Made by a program: the position numbers and the translations under genes
Notes under the pieces: generated by a model
The model's input: the letters and a program-made list of their open reading frames with translations, nothing else
Told to the model about the DNA's origin: nothing
Databases searched by the model: none
Origin: Andalucia godoyi
Lineage: Eukaryota; Discoba; Jakobea; Jakobida; Andaluciidae
Assembly: GCA_009859145.1 (NCBI GenBank)
Contig: VRVR01000048.1
Span: 1 to 64,000, forward strand
Length of the DNA: 64,000 bases
Direction of reading: 5' to 3'
Part shown: piece after piece, positions 1 to 9,192 of the stretch
Layout: each line of letters opens with the position of its first letter
Numbering within the stretch: position 1 is the first letter of the stretch

Positions 1-494
1 GACCTCGCATCGCCGACCAGAATGCGCTCCAGCTCCGTGTCCGAGAAATCGTCCAGGCGCAGACGACGCTCAAACTGCACGCGACGACTGAGGCCGGTAT
101 TCGCATTGCGGATCATGTCCTCCATCTGCTGTTCGTACCCCGCCAAAATCAAGCACATGTCTGCACCGGGCTCCGGAGACACGAGGCCGACAAGGGTGTC
201 GATGGCGGACTTGGAATACGACGTGCTAGCATCCAGTTGGTACGCCTCGTCAATAAACAAAACATTCCCGCGCGCCGCCTCCAGCAGTTCTGCAGTCTTC
301 TTCTCGCTTCCACTCGTCAGATCCTTTGCGGTTTTCTCCAGAAAATCTCCTTTGCTCAGCAACCCCAGATCCTTCAGCAGGCCAGCGTAGTGCCGGGCAA
401 AGGTCGTTTTGCCCGTCCCCGGATTCCCAACAACTGCAAAATTCAGAAACACAGAGTCCGGCTCGAGACCCGCGTCTTCGCGCCGATCATGCCT
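1..494 (-). CDS. AAA+ ATPase of the CbbX/SpoVK type, partial
   Basis: The minus-strand frame is open from the window edge to about 494. It shows a beta-strand plus Walker A (NFAVVGNPGTGKTTFA), a Walker B (NVLFIDEAYQLD), a sensor-like stretch (LILAGYEQQMEDMIR) and an arginine-finger region (NTGLSRRVQFERRLRLDDF). This order is typical of the CbbX/SpoVK AAA+ group, which remodels protein complexes. The C-terminus lies outside the window. Upstream the frame meets a TGA at 495-497, although coding-like sequence continues to about 690 in other frames. The 5' part is therefore spliced in a way I cannot see, frameshifted, or mis-sequenced. Domain assignment is secure; gene structure is not. Confidence 0.75.
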
Positions 495-710
495 TCAATC
501 GCCAGCCAGTGATTGTTGTCCCGCGGGAGAGTCCGTGGGCCCAGCACGTCATCCATCCGCAGAGTCCGGGCTTCGAGAGGCGGAACGCTCCGGATGGATC
601 CATGTGCAGCACAGCCAGGGTCAGTGTCGCACGATCTGTGGGGGATATGGCCATGTGCTGTACGAGTGCGTGACTGCCGATTGCGTGGATTCATAGTGTG
701 TGCACAGTGA

Positions 711-1579
711 ATAGTAGTATTAATGATAAATTTATCGTGGCGCCTGCCTTCTCAAGCGCCTGCGATGTACTCTTGCGAACAAAGGAACAGCTGCTACGAC
801 CCAAGTCGATTTTCATGCGAACTCGGGCTTTAATATAGTGGAAGTTTCGAAGACGGATATCGTTTCGACTGTCTCTTGGCTTTGGCATTTTTGGAACATG
901 GCTCGGAGTTGTGTATCCTCGGTTTGTTCCTTTTAGGATAAAGACTGCATCACGGGCTTCACTGGCTTTCCTTCAAAGAAGACGTTGTACGAGTCCATCA
1001 GTTTTCCTGCCCTCCGATTGCGCACATGCGCTGCAACAAATTCCAGGCTGCCTCACGGGAGCACGTTTGCTTGCCCCCTGGCCATCATCCGTTCTTGTGC
1101 CTTGGTTCGAATGCTGCTGTGGGTAATAACGGCCCAGATTGGTTTGTCATTTCTATTCCATTCCTCCGTTGACAGCATTTGTCGCGATGCTTCGACTTGA
1201 CGAGACGTCATTTGAACACCACATTCTCCACTAGATCCGTCGAAAGAATCAACTTTTCTTTCTGCAATTGCTGGGTTTTCCATGAAGAAAATGCATTACT
1301 TGAAAAGGCGATTTTGATGATCTGGAAAACGCAGACAGGTCGCAGTCGTTTTTGTGATGCAATATTCGGGCGACTCACATGAGGTACCGGGAAAGGGCTG
1401 TGCACGGTTTCGCCGAATTTGCAAAGTTTGCGTCCGCTTTTCAATTTGCTCCTTCCGCAGCCGCTCCTGGTACGCTTTTCTTGATTGAATCTCCAGCATT
1501 GAGGGTTTTTCTTTTCTGTTGGTGGTGCTTCTTTGCAAGATTGTTGCATTTGTTGTTTCCTCGTGGATTTCCTCTGGGC
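711..1579. other. Spacer between divergent genes
   Basis: No convincing gene was seen. It separates the minus-strand AAA+ gene from the plus-strand membrane protein, so it probably holds both promoters. A plus-strand ATG at 1379 is in frame with the membrane protein and would add 67 residues, including a hydrophobic stretch, so the downstream gene may start there. Confidence 0.4.
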
Positions 1580-2374
1580 ATGCGAGACCCGTTTCTGGAG
1601 TCTCCTTACGCGTCGACGTCGCAGTCGCCGGTGGACGGCAATGTTGAGTGGAGGAATACTCCAGCCGCCTTTTCCCTGCCTTTTCGTCTGCAGACTCTTG
1701 CAGCGGTTGTGTTTCTATTGGCTGCACCGCGTCTGATTTTTGATTTTGCAAATGTCAATGATTTTCTTGGAATCAACGGGACATCGGCCACGAGAGTCGC
1801 TGCCATCATGTATATATGTGTGTTGTGTTGTTTGACGGTTGTGGTGTTCGTCCGTTCCTTTTTGCGTGAGAAAGTGCCTCGGATGCGAATCGGAAAGTAT
1901 CTGTTGTGGTTCATTGGAAGGATGTTGGTGACCATTGTGATCAATGCCGTTGCGGGAGTGACGTTCTTTGTCGACGACCGAATAGCGCAAGGATGCTGTT
2001 CCTATGCAGACGCAATTTTCGTCATTGCCTCGAGTTTGGAATTTTACAAGCTGAATTTCGCAGAATCGGCCACTTCCAACTCTTTTCATCGGTGGTTCGT
2101 CTTGTTTTCTGCAATGTATCAGATGCTGTATGCTCTGGTGGACGTGGTGGCTTCGTACTTTGTTACCTTTCCGTATTATTATGATGGCAATCGCGTTGCT
2201 TCGGGGGTCGTCATCATTTCGCACATTCTTTGCATTGGCTTCCGCTTCGATTTGGCATGGGGGAGCTTACGCAAATTAACGACGCCTGGTAAGCGGGTGT
2301 TTCCGTCATACCTAGTTGTCCGCGATACGGATGCTCGTGCTCTGCACGAAGAGTTGTATTCGGTATCGAGCTGA
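1580..2374 (+). CDS. Multi-pass membrane protein, unknown function
   Basis: A 264-residue protein with a short hydrophilic N-terminus and five or six hydrophobic segments, for example TLAAVVFLLAAPRLIF, AAIMYICVLCCLTVVVF, WFIGRMLVTIVINAVAG and ASGVVIISHILCIGF. No signature motif was recognised. The ATG at 1580 was chosen because it gives a normal hydrophilic start; an in-frame ATG at 1379 is possible. Lysine- and glutamate-rich open frames on the opposite strand look like shadows of the phenylalanine- and leucine-rich membrane segments. It converges with the kinase gene, 189 bp away. Confidence 0.6.
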   Translation: MRDPFLESPYASTSQSPVDGNVEWRNTPAAFSLPFRLQTLAAVVFLLAAPRLIFDFANVNDFLGINGTSATRVAAIMYICVLCCLTVVVFVRSFLREKVPRMRIGKYLLWFIGRMLVTIVINAVAGVTFFVDDRIAQGCCSYADAIFVIASSLEFYKLNFAESATSNSFHRWFVLFSAMYQMLYALVDVVASYFVTFPYYYDGNRVASGVVIISHILCIGFRFDLAWGSLRKLTTPGKRVFPSYLVVRDTDARALHEELYSVSS

Positions 2375-2563
2375 CATGTACTGCTAATGCAAGCTCTTGC
2401 CGATGTTCCGTTAGTGGGCTGTTGTTGCCCAATAAGTTCATTTTGCTGTGCTCCGCTTTCTTCAAGTGAGCAGTCTTCTCGTTTAGAAGTGGTTGGAGAG
2501 ACTGGCACTCCATTTCACGCGAATAATCCGCCTGCTGTTTCAACCAGCGTAGTCTAGAGGAAT

Positions 2564-3769
2564 TTATAACACAGATTCTTTGAGAGAGCAGTTCTTCTCC
2601 GCGCCGTACATATTCTTCCTGTGGTGGTAATCCCCGGCACATTTGAAGCCAAATTCTTTGAACGACTCGTCGAGTTCATTCGAATTTCCCATCGAACTGG
2701 TTCTCGACAAACTCCTTGCGACGGCAGTCGTGGGGGTGTCCGTATCGTCCTTTAACTTTGGGAACACTTCTGTGCCCATGGGATCGCAAACGGTGGGTAT
2801 CAATGGTGGTTGTTCATTGCGAATCAACGCCCACTGGACGCCCTTGAACCAGGGATGCTTTCTGATTTCCAACGAGCCCTCGGGACCCGCGCCTAGCCTC
2901 TTCTTTGGGTCTGGGTTTAACAGTTTTCGGATGAGGTCTTTCGCAGATTTGCTCAGTTCTGGAGCACCGTCGCCTTTTGGAAACTTCAGTTCACCCAATC
3001 TCACGTTTTCAAACGTTTCTTCCATAGTCTTTCCTTTGAAAGGAGTTGTCCCCGTCAGAATTTCAAACAGCAAAATGCCGAAAGTCCACCAATCAACAGA
3101 AGAAGACTGTCCATATCCCTGAATCACCTCAGGGGAGATGTACTCTTCCGTGCCGACAAAAGAGTTGAGCTGGGAAGCATTGGCGTTCTTGGCCAATCTC
3201 TGTGGGTTGGCAGCCGATAAGGCAGACAGATCAAAGTCGGTCAGTCGAATATGGCCTGTTTCATGGAGCAGAATGTTTTCCGGTTTCAAATCGCGATAAA
3301 TAAACCCCATCATATGCAGATACTCCAGTGCAAGAAATACCTCGGCTGCGTAGAAGCGAGCATGCTGTTCAATCAATCGCTTTCCTGGCTGTTTTTGCAG
3401 CATTCTAAAAAATTCTCCTCCAGCACAGTACTCCATCATAAAAAAGAGCTTGTCGTCGGCGGCGAATGACGCATGGAGAGACACGATGAATGGATGGTCG
3501 GTGGTCGCAAGAATTTCTCGTTCGGTTAACACCCGCTTGACTTTGTTTCGCAAAATCATGTCTTCCTTCGCAAGCACTTTCAACGCATAAAGAGTGTTCT
3601 CCGTCTTATGACGAACAAGAAAGACACGACCAACGTCTCCGCGCCCCAGCAGTCTCATTTTCTCCAGTTGGGACAGGATAAGCATTGGGTCCGACGGATC
3701 GCATTGATCCTTGTCGATCAGCTCGCCAAGATCTCTCGGCAGCGCATACCATGCATTGCTATCCGTCAT
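2564..3769 (-). CDS. AGC-family Ser/Thr protein kinase (DFD subgroup)
   Basis: A 401-residue kinase. The glycine loop (LLGRGDVGRVFLV) lies near residue 40, the ATP-binding lysine in YALKVLAKED, the catalytic loop is YRDLKPENILL, and the activation segment SFVGTEEYISPEVIQGYG. The metal-binding motif reads DFD, not DFG. DFD with an AGC fold is characteristic of the plant AGCVIII/phototropin and fungal NRC-2/Fpk1 group. A C-terminal FKEFGF resembles the AGC hydrophobic motif, and there is no extended N-terminal domain. In those families the kinases act on flippases or auxin carriers; whether that holds here is inference. The start is the first ATG. Confidence 0.9.
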   Translation of the reverse strand: MTDSNAWYALPRDLGELIDKDQCDPSDPMLILSQLEKMRLLGRGDVGRVFLVRHKTENTLYALKVLAKEDMILRNKVKRVLTEREILATTDHPFIVSLHASFAADDKLFFMMEYCAGGEFFRMLQKQPGKRLIEQHARFYAAEVFLALEYLHMMGFIYRDLKPENILLHETGHIRLTDFDLSALSAANPQRLAKNANASQLNSFVGTEEYISPEVIQGYGQSSSVDWWTFGILLFEILTGTTPFKGKTMEETFENVRLGELKFPKGDGAPELSKSAKDLIRKLLNPDPKKRLGAGPEGSLEIRKHPWFKGVQWALIRNEQPPLIPTVCDPMGTEVFPKLKDDTDTPTTAVARSLSRTSSMGNSNELDESFKEFGFKCAGDYHHRKNMYGAEKNCSLKESVL

Positions 3770-4303
3770 CTGTGAATCTCTTCTTTGACCTTTAATCTTT
3801 CTTTAAGCGTTTGTGAGGAGTGAGAGAGTGCTTTTAAACCATTGCAGTGTTGCAGGCCAAAAAAGAAAAAAGATAAAAAGACAAAGAAAAGGGCGAGACA
3901 AGAAAATCGCGGGAAACCACACAAAAGAGCTGTTGCTGGTTTTTTCTTTTTTTATGGATGGATGTGTGTGCGTGTCGGTGGGTGGGTGAATTCTTGTTGG
4001 CTCCCGTTTTTTGCAAAACCAGTACCGCCCACTCCGAACCGTCCGAATCGAACCCCATCGCCCCGTTAGGTCCTACAGTTCGACATGTTGCCTTGACAGA
4101 AAATTGCAGTGAAATCGACATCAAATGCGATACAAATGGAACTGCAGCATCACGTGATGCTGCATGGGGGGTTCTGAAGCAGACCCGCGCGCTGACCTTT
4201 TTTTGCATTGGGTAATGTTTGATTTATTTTATAATTAATTAATTATGATGATAATTATTTGCTGCCTGCTCAAAAGCCCAAAGAACGTAAAACGGAGATC
4301 AGC
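3770..4303. other. Spacer between divergent kinase and DENR genes
   Basis: Contains purine-rich A/G tracts (about 3860-3925), TG-rich sequence near 3960-3990 and a perfect palindrome with a CACGTG core at 4143-4164. No gene was seen. It probably holds both promoters. Confidence 0.5.
4143..4164. promoter_or_regulatory. 22-bp perfect palindrome centred on an E-box (CACGTG)
   Basis: The arm TGCAGCATCAC is followed directly by its exact reverse complement, giving a CACGTG centre. It lies 140 bp upstream of the DENR start and 374 bp upstream of the divergent kinase start. CACGTG is the classical target of bHLH and bHLH-Zip factors, and extended symmetry suggests a homodimer site. Function is inferred from sequence and position only. 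Confidence 0.4.
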
Positions 4304-4690
4304 ATGGCCGGACCCGTGGTTGTTGACTACTGCCCAAAGTGCAAAGTGCCTACCGAGTATTGCGAGTATTTTGGACATGGAGGAGCTCCAGCAGAGGGAA
4401 AGACTGTGGAAGAGCCAAAGGAAGTGAAAAAGAAGATAACGGTTGTCGTGAGTGCCCGAAACAAGAAAAAGTCGTTGACGACAATCTATGGACTGGAAAC
4501 CTTTGGATGGAAGCTCGATGACGCTGCGAAGAATCTCAAAAAGCGGTTTGCTTGTGGAGCAGCCATGATTAAGGACGCATCGCAACGAGACTGTGTGCAA
4601 GTACAAGGGAACCTCGAATACGAACTGCCGGAATACCTCGCGGAACTGCTTGAAATCGACGAAGATCTCATTGAAGTAACGGACAAATAG
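4304..4690 (+). CDS. DENR: Density-regulated protein (DENR/Tma22), SUI1 domain
   Basis: A 128-residue protein. The N-terminal VDYCPKCKVPTEYCEYFG carries the paired cysteines expected of the DENR zinc-binding start. The C-terminal SUI1/eIF1-like domain covers ITVVVSARNKKKSLTTIYGL and the segment FACGAAMIKDASQRDCVQVQ. DENR works with MCT-1 in 40S recycling and re-initiation of translation in the cytosol. It is shorter than the animal protein, mainly through a short linker. The start at 4304 puts the cysteine motif near residue 8; the upstream in-frame start at 4259 would add 15 unconserved residues. Confidence 0.93.
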   Translation: MAGPVVVDYCPKCKVPTEYCEYFGHGGAPAEGKTVEEPKEVKKKITVVVSARNKKKSLTTIYGLETFGWKLDDAAKNLKKRFACGAAMIKDASQRDCVQVQGNLEYELPEYLAELLEIDEDLIEVTDK

Positions 4691-4946
4691 TAAATGCATA
4701 AAAAGTAGAAAATGCTTGGACTTCGTTTCCTCGTGATCTGTGGTGCGTGTTTTTTGTTGTTTTCGTTTTTGTTTTTTGATTTGGTTTCGTAAACTTGCCG
4801 ACGGATCTCCTCTGCTGTACGCGAGATTTTCGGCTTTTCGATTTTTGCAGTCGCTGGTAAGTGAGGGACACAAGTGCCTCTCGAGAGTTGCGACCGTCCT
4901 TATCAGCCTGGCTTGCCGACAGACACGCGTGATCCAAGCAACGAAA

Positions 4947-7511
4947 ATGATGCCGTCGGACGTGCTTCTGGAGGCGAATGAGGAAAGTGTGCTCGAGCTG
5001 CTCAAAGGGGAACGGAATGAAGAGAAACTCTCCAGGCTGAGATCTTTTGTCCTTGCACGCCCATTGATGGACTCTGTCGGGAAGTTTCTTATCGACAGCT
5101 ATGCCAGCTCTGACAATCCTTCAGAGTCCGTTCGGTTGTGCAAAGAATGCGTTGCCAACGACTTTCGGGCTACATGGGCCTGGAATCATCTGTTGGCATA
5201 TCATTTGCAAAACTGGGACCCCGACGAGGCTCTCCACGCTGCGCAAGGGCTGCTGAAAGCATCTCAGGACTCCGCAGCGCTGCGTGAGACAATGGCCGCC
5301 CTATTTTTTGTCAAGGAACAGTACGTGGCTTCTCGAAAGAGTCTCCAAGTATTTAACTCCGATTCGGAAGCATCGAGCATACTGAGTCGTCTGCTGGCAG
5401 CCCGGTTTGGAGAAGTCGGTCAGTTGATCGAACAAGTCCATGCCTCTCCATCTTCGTCTTCGTCTTCGTCTTCTTCTTCTTCTTCTTCTTCTTCTTCTTC
5501 TTCTTCACAGCCCTCAGCTTCTGCATCGTATTTCTTGGCATTGGTAATGCACATTCAGATTCAGCTCTTGATCCATTCGGGCGATGTGGGCAGAGCTGGT
5601 CCGTTGCTCTTCGCAGCTGTGGATCACGTGGAATCCTTTCTAGATGCTTCCTATTCCAATTCGTTAGCGGCATTTCAGCTCTTGTTTTCTCTGTACCTCA
5701 CCTGCCGACTACTCTATCCTAGTATTCCTGCATACACTGTGCTGTCGTATCTTGAGAAAGGCAGACGACTGATGGAAAGGAAGCGTCCGTTTCTGCAGAA
5801 CGCGTCGCGAGAGTCTTCGGCTCTCCTGTCAATCAATCTTCTTGTCCTGTTGGATGAAATGCATCGATTGTATGAAAAAACCGGGGATCATATGGAACTT
5901 GGGTCTTTGGATCGTGAAATGCGCGCTGTTGTTGGGACGTTGTTTGCTGAAAACGCGCATTCGAGTACTGTTTTACTTGTTTGTGGCGTTTTTGCTTCGG
6001 ATTCCGAACAGCGAATCCGGTACCTTGTCCTCGCTTCCGAAATAGAGGAATCTCCGTTGTGCTTGTCGCTGCTTGCGCTGGAATACTTGCGCCTTTTCGA
6101 AGTTTCGAGCGACTGCAAGTATGCGCTTCTTGCAAGACAACTCGCGAGCAAAGCACAGTCATCGGATCCAACATCGGTTATCCCTTGGTTGGCGGTTGCT
6201 CAAATCAACCTTTGCAATGCCAAGAACTGTGTGGGCATGGATCAACAACAATCTGCTTGCACTCTCGCATTCAGGGACTCAGTGAAGCACGCCTGTTTGT
6301 TGCTCATGTCGGATTCTTCGTATGCATTCGAAAGCTTCGGCTCGGGTGTTTCGCTTCTTCGTTCCTACTTTGTTCGCTCTGCCCTTCCGAGGCTTGTTGC
6401 AGAGCTAGCGCAAATTGGGTTCTCGTTGGGCAAGGACGGAATACCCATTCCCGAGTTATTGTGGATTGTCGAAGTTGCTCTGCGATTTGATCCGGAAAAT
6501 TGCGACTTGCTGCTGTACAGTGCTACGTTGAAGCGCATGGTAGGTCGGTATCATGCAGCGGCAAAGGTCTACCAAGCTCTGTTTTCGATGCCTTCTTTTC
6601 CGTCGTTTCCAAAGAATCTGGTAAGCGTGCTAGCGTGCTCCGACACGTGGACCGTCCTCGGGCGATCGGACATTTCTTTGTCTTTGCTGGAAAACAATCG
6701 AGAAACAATGATGCAACAGGATCCCATCTCATTTTTGCACTGTCTTGCGCATTCTGCGGTTGCTGCGAATGATCTCATTTTGGGAGCAACCTGTTTGACG
6801 CAGGTCGTGCAAGCCACAGAAGGCAAAGCGGCGGAACCTTGGTGCGATCTCGTGCGTGTGTACTTGAAATTCAATGCCGCTGACGAAGCATATACGACAT
6901 GCAAATCACTGTTGGAATCGCATCCGAACAACGTCAGTGTGAAAATTCTTTGGTGCGATGCTCTCCTTCACCGGCAGGACTTCAATGCTTGTATACAGTT
7001 TGCGGAATCAGCAGGTCTCGTCAAGCAAAAGGCGCGAGCGTTGAAGCAGGCTGGCAGGACACAGGAGCTTGTGCAGGTGCTTACGGAAATGCTGGGACCC
7101 CGTCAAAGCTTGTCTTTTGCAGACCAAATAGACATTGTGCAACTGATGAGCGAGGTCTGTGAAGATGCTCTTGTGATCGGCAGGTCTTCCCTTTCTTCTG
7201 AGGACGCACTGTCCTTGCATTTTCAGTTTGAAGAATTGGCGTTTTCCGTGACTCCGTCGTCGCAGAAAGACATTATCAAGCGTTGCAATAGAGATTCGCT
7301 CCAACTTGCCTCATTTTATTCCCATCTTGCGTCCCTTTATTACGGGATATACCGCAGCGCGATGACCGAGAGCTCCGCAGACGTCCGGGAACGTGCAGCT
7401 GACATGAGTTCTGTTGCGCTGTCCTTTGCATCGCATGCCTTGATGTACGACCCAGTTCTAGCAGGACGTCGAGACAAAATGATTGACATTATTAAGAAGT
7501 GTAGTTCCTGA
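4947..7511 (+). CDS. Large helical-repeat (TPR-like) protein
   Basis: An 854-residue protein, alpha-helical throughout, with TPR-like helix pairs such as SVRLCKECVANDFRATWAWN near the N-terminus and AAEPWCDLVRVYLKFNAADE towards the C-terminus. A run of about 20 serines encoded by TCT/TCG repeats (about 5447-5506) interrupts the N-terminal half. No catalytic motif was seen. ChAPs/Bud7-like and other TPR scaffold families were considered, but no diagnostic signature was found. The ATG at 4947 was chosen because the in-frame sequence upstream is hydrophobic and low-complexity. It ends 17 bp from the convergent next gene. Confidence 0.8.
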   Translation: MMPSDVLLEANEESVLELLKGERNEEKLSRLRSFVLARPLMDSVGKFLIDSYASSDNPSESVRLCKECVANDFRATWAWNHLLAYHLQNWDPDEALHAAQGLLKASQDSAALRETMAALFFVKEQYVASRKSLQVFNSDSEASSILSRLLAARFGEVGQLIEQVHASPSSSSSSSSSSSSSSSSSSSQPSASASYFLALVMHIQIQLLIHSGDVGRAGPLLFAAVDHVESFLDASYSNSLAAFQLLFSLYLTCRLLYPSIPAYTVLSYLEKGRRLMERKRPFLQNASRESSALLSINLLVLLDEMHRLYEKTGDHMELGSLDREMRAVVGTLFAENAHSSTVLLVCGVFASDSEQRIRYLVLASEIEESPLCLSLLALEYLRLFEVSSDCKYALLARQLASKAQSSDPTSVIPWLAVAQINLCNAKNCVGMDQQQSACTLAFRDSVKHACLLLMSDSSYAFESFGSGVSLLRSYFVRSALPRLVAELAQIGFSLGKDGIPIPELLWIVEVALRFDPENCDLLLYSATLKRMVGRYHAAAKVYQALFSMPSFPSFPKNLVSVLACSDTWTVLGRSDISLSLLENNRETMMQQDPISFLHCLAHSAVAANDLILGATCLTQVVQATEGKAAEPWCDLVRVYLKFNAADEAYTTCKSLLESHPNNVSVKILWCDALLHRQDFNACIQFAESAGLVKQKARALKQAGRTQELVQVLTEMLGPRQSLSFADQIDIVQLMSEVCEDALVIGRSSLSSEDALSLHFQFEELAFSVTPSSQKDIIKRCNRDSLQLASFYSHLASLYYGIYRSAMTESSADVRERAADMSSVALSFASHALMYDPVLAGRRDKMIDIIKKCSS

Positions 7512-7528
7512 GCGTCCCAAGTAGCAAC

Positions 7529-8776
7529 CTATTTTGCATTTTGCCGATTTGCTATTTTTGTTCTCTTCTTCCCTGGATCTCCTGCGTCAAATGCTCGAGT
7601 CCCGCCGTCGACTGCGTAGCCATCTTTTGCAGCCAAAGACAATGAAAAAATCCTCAAGTGAATCTGGGTTTGTAGCAGACCCCGTGCGCGGGTAATGCAA
7701 TTTCTGTGTGTAAACAACATATGATCCTTCACAAGGACAGGTACCTCCCGCTGACGGCACAAAATGACAAGAAGAACGTGTGCGGACAGCGGATAGTTTG
7801 CGAGAAGAGTTTGGTAAAATTCGTCAAAGCAAACAGGATTGCTCGATTGCATCGCGCGCACATCCAATATGAGCTGGCGGATGTTCCTCCAGCAAGCAAC
7901 GACTGCGAGAAATGGAGCTGCAGCAACCTCGAAGTATCTTCTTGACACAGCTCGGCGCAGCGGATCCACATCATGGCTGGGAGTCAGATATTGATGCATC
8001 AGATGCGGCAGTGCAGTACAGCTGCAATGAGCGACATCCAGCAAGTATTGCAACAGTACATTGATGTCGCACATCATCTGGGCTTCTCCAGTCATGCGCA
8101 TCATCCCCGCAGGCCACTGCACACCGTGCCCGAGATTCCGACGCACCTCCGCAGCCAATGCCTGGCAATGATCGCTCAGTAATGATGCGTAATGCGCTTG
8201 GAATTTGTGTTGCACCGCCACGGAAGCACGCTGAATTGCCTGTGCCTCCGTCATCCTGTACCCTTTCGCAAGCTGAAACAAGCAGCGGGCGGCGCCCGAC
8301 AACAGCGGCGATGTTCCACATGCAGATCCTGGTTCCGCCCCGTCAACAGGAAGTGTCCGACGAACTCCACACATCGTAAGAACCCAGTGCCCAATGTTCT
8401 GCAATGCGGCGTACGAATCCGAGGCCACCGATAATGCATGTTCCGATCGATAGGCGGGGTCTAAAACTTGAGACAGAGTGTACAGCGAATCGATCTGTTC
8501 CAGGCAACGGAGAATAAAACTTCCTGCATCCTCCCGACCGCCATCCCCGCTATCACCCACGAGACTCGAGCTCCTGCTGGTGCCTATTCCGCGGCGTCTG
8601 ACGTTGCCCGCGGACGCAGTTCCCTTCCTAGGGGTCTCTGAAGGCGGTGTCGTGATGTCTGCCCATTCTGGAAAAAAACGACTTGACACTGATTTGCTGA
8701 CCAGTCTGCCATTCTGAAGATCCACATATTGGAACTCAAGTTCCGTACTGCCTGGCCCAGCGAGCGGATCGTGCAT
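7529..8776 (-). CDS. Conserved-looking protein of unknown function
   Basis: A 415-residue protein from the ATG at 8776, starting MHDPLAGPGSTELEFQYVDL. The first 110 residues include a Ser/Gly/Arg-rich low-complexity segment. The rest is predicted mostly helical (for example SFILRCLEQIDSLYTLSQVL and ASVAVQHKFQAHYASLLSDH), with scattered Cys and His but no regular zinc motif. I do not recognise the family. A splice-donor-like GGTGAG followed by repeats lies upstream (8883-8929), so the true 5' end may include an upstream exon. Composition and length argue for a real gene. Confidence 0.65.
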   Translation of the reverse strand: MHDPLAGPGSTELEFQYVDLQNGRLVSKSVSSRFFPEWADITTPPSETPRKGTASAGNVRRRGIGTSRSSSLVGDSGDGGREDAGSFILRCLEQIDSLYTLSQVLDPAYRSEHALSVASDSYAALQNIGHWVLTMCGVRRTLPVDGAEPGSACGTSPLLSGAARCLFQLAKGYRMTEAQAIQRASVAVQHKFQAHYASLLSDHCQALAAEVRRNLGHGVQWPAGMMRMTGEAQMMCDINVLLQYLLDVAHCSCTALPHLMHQYLTPSHDVDPLRRAVSRRYFEVAAAPFLAVVACWRNIRQLILDVRAMQSSNPVCFDEFYQTLLANYPLSAHVLLVILCRQREVPVLVKDHMLFTHRNCITRARGLLQTQIHLRIFSLSLAAKDGYAVDGGTRAFDAGDPGKKRTKIANRQNAK

Positions 8777-9192
8777 CGTAGGGACAGAAATCCCATGCAC
8801 TTCCACCTCGCTCGAAAAGAGGAAATAGAGATCCCCCAAGCAAAAAAATGAAAAACAAAAAACAAAAAACAAAAAACAAAATGAAAACTGAAAACTGAAA
8901 ACTGAAAACTGAAAACTGAAAACTCACCAGGGGTCCGGCACGGCAGGGGAAACGGGCGAACTGGTTTGTGGACTGGGCTTTTTGCCTCAACTCTTCGCGG
9001 GTTCCTGGAATGTGCGTTGCAGCTTTTGGAACTTGGGGCTCGGAGGCAGTCGATCCGCGGGACAAAGAAGAAGAAGAAAAAGAAAAAAGAAAAAGAACGA
9101 ATCGTACTAACGAAGGAGTGCATTGTGGCCAGAGGCAGGAAACAGAGAGTTTTCGGGGAGAAATTTCGAAAAAGCAGAAGTCCTAGCGAAAA
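8777..9192. other. Spacer with two 7-bp tandem repeats between divergent genes
   Basis: Holds a CAAAAAA array (about 8856-8880), a GAAAACT array (8883-8924) and an A/G-rich stretch (about 9064-9097). On the minus strand the second array reads GGTGAG followed by repeated TTTTCAG, which resembles a splice donor and repeated acceptors. It probably carries the promoter of the methyltransferase and the 5' leader of the minus-strand gene. Confidence 0.45.
8883..8924. repeat. Six tandem GAAAACT units
   Basis: Six perfect 7-bp copies. Immediately to the left is a second 7-bp-period array built from CAAAAAA (8856-8880). Read on the minus strand the units are AGTTTTC, each creating a TTTTCAG acceptor-like string downstream of GGTGAG. 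Confidence 0.9.

Noticed and set aside
1100-1125. A tRNA B-box-like string (GGTTCGAATGC)
   Set aside because: No T-stem pairing and no acceptor or anticodon arms could be fitted around it.
1296-1751. A Lys/Glu/Gln-rich minus-strand frame
   Set aside because: It is largely the antisense of Phe/Leu codons and overlaps the start of the membrane protein on the plus strand.
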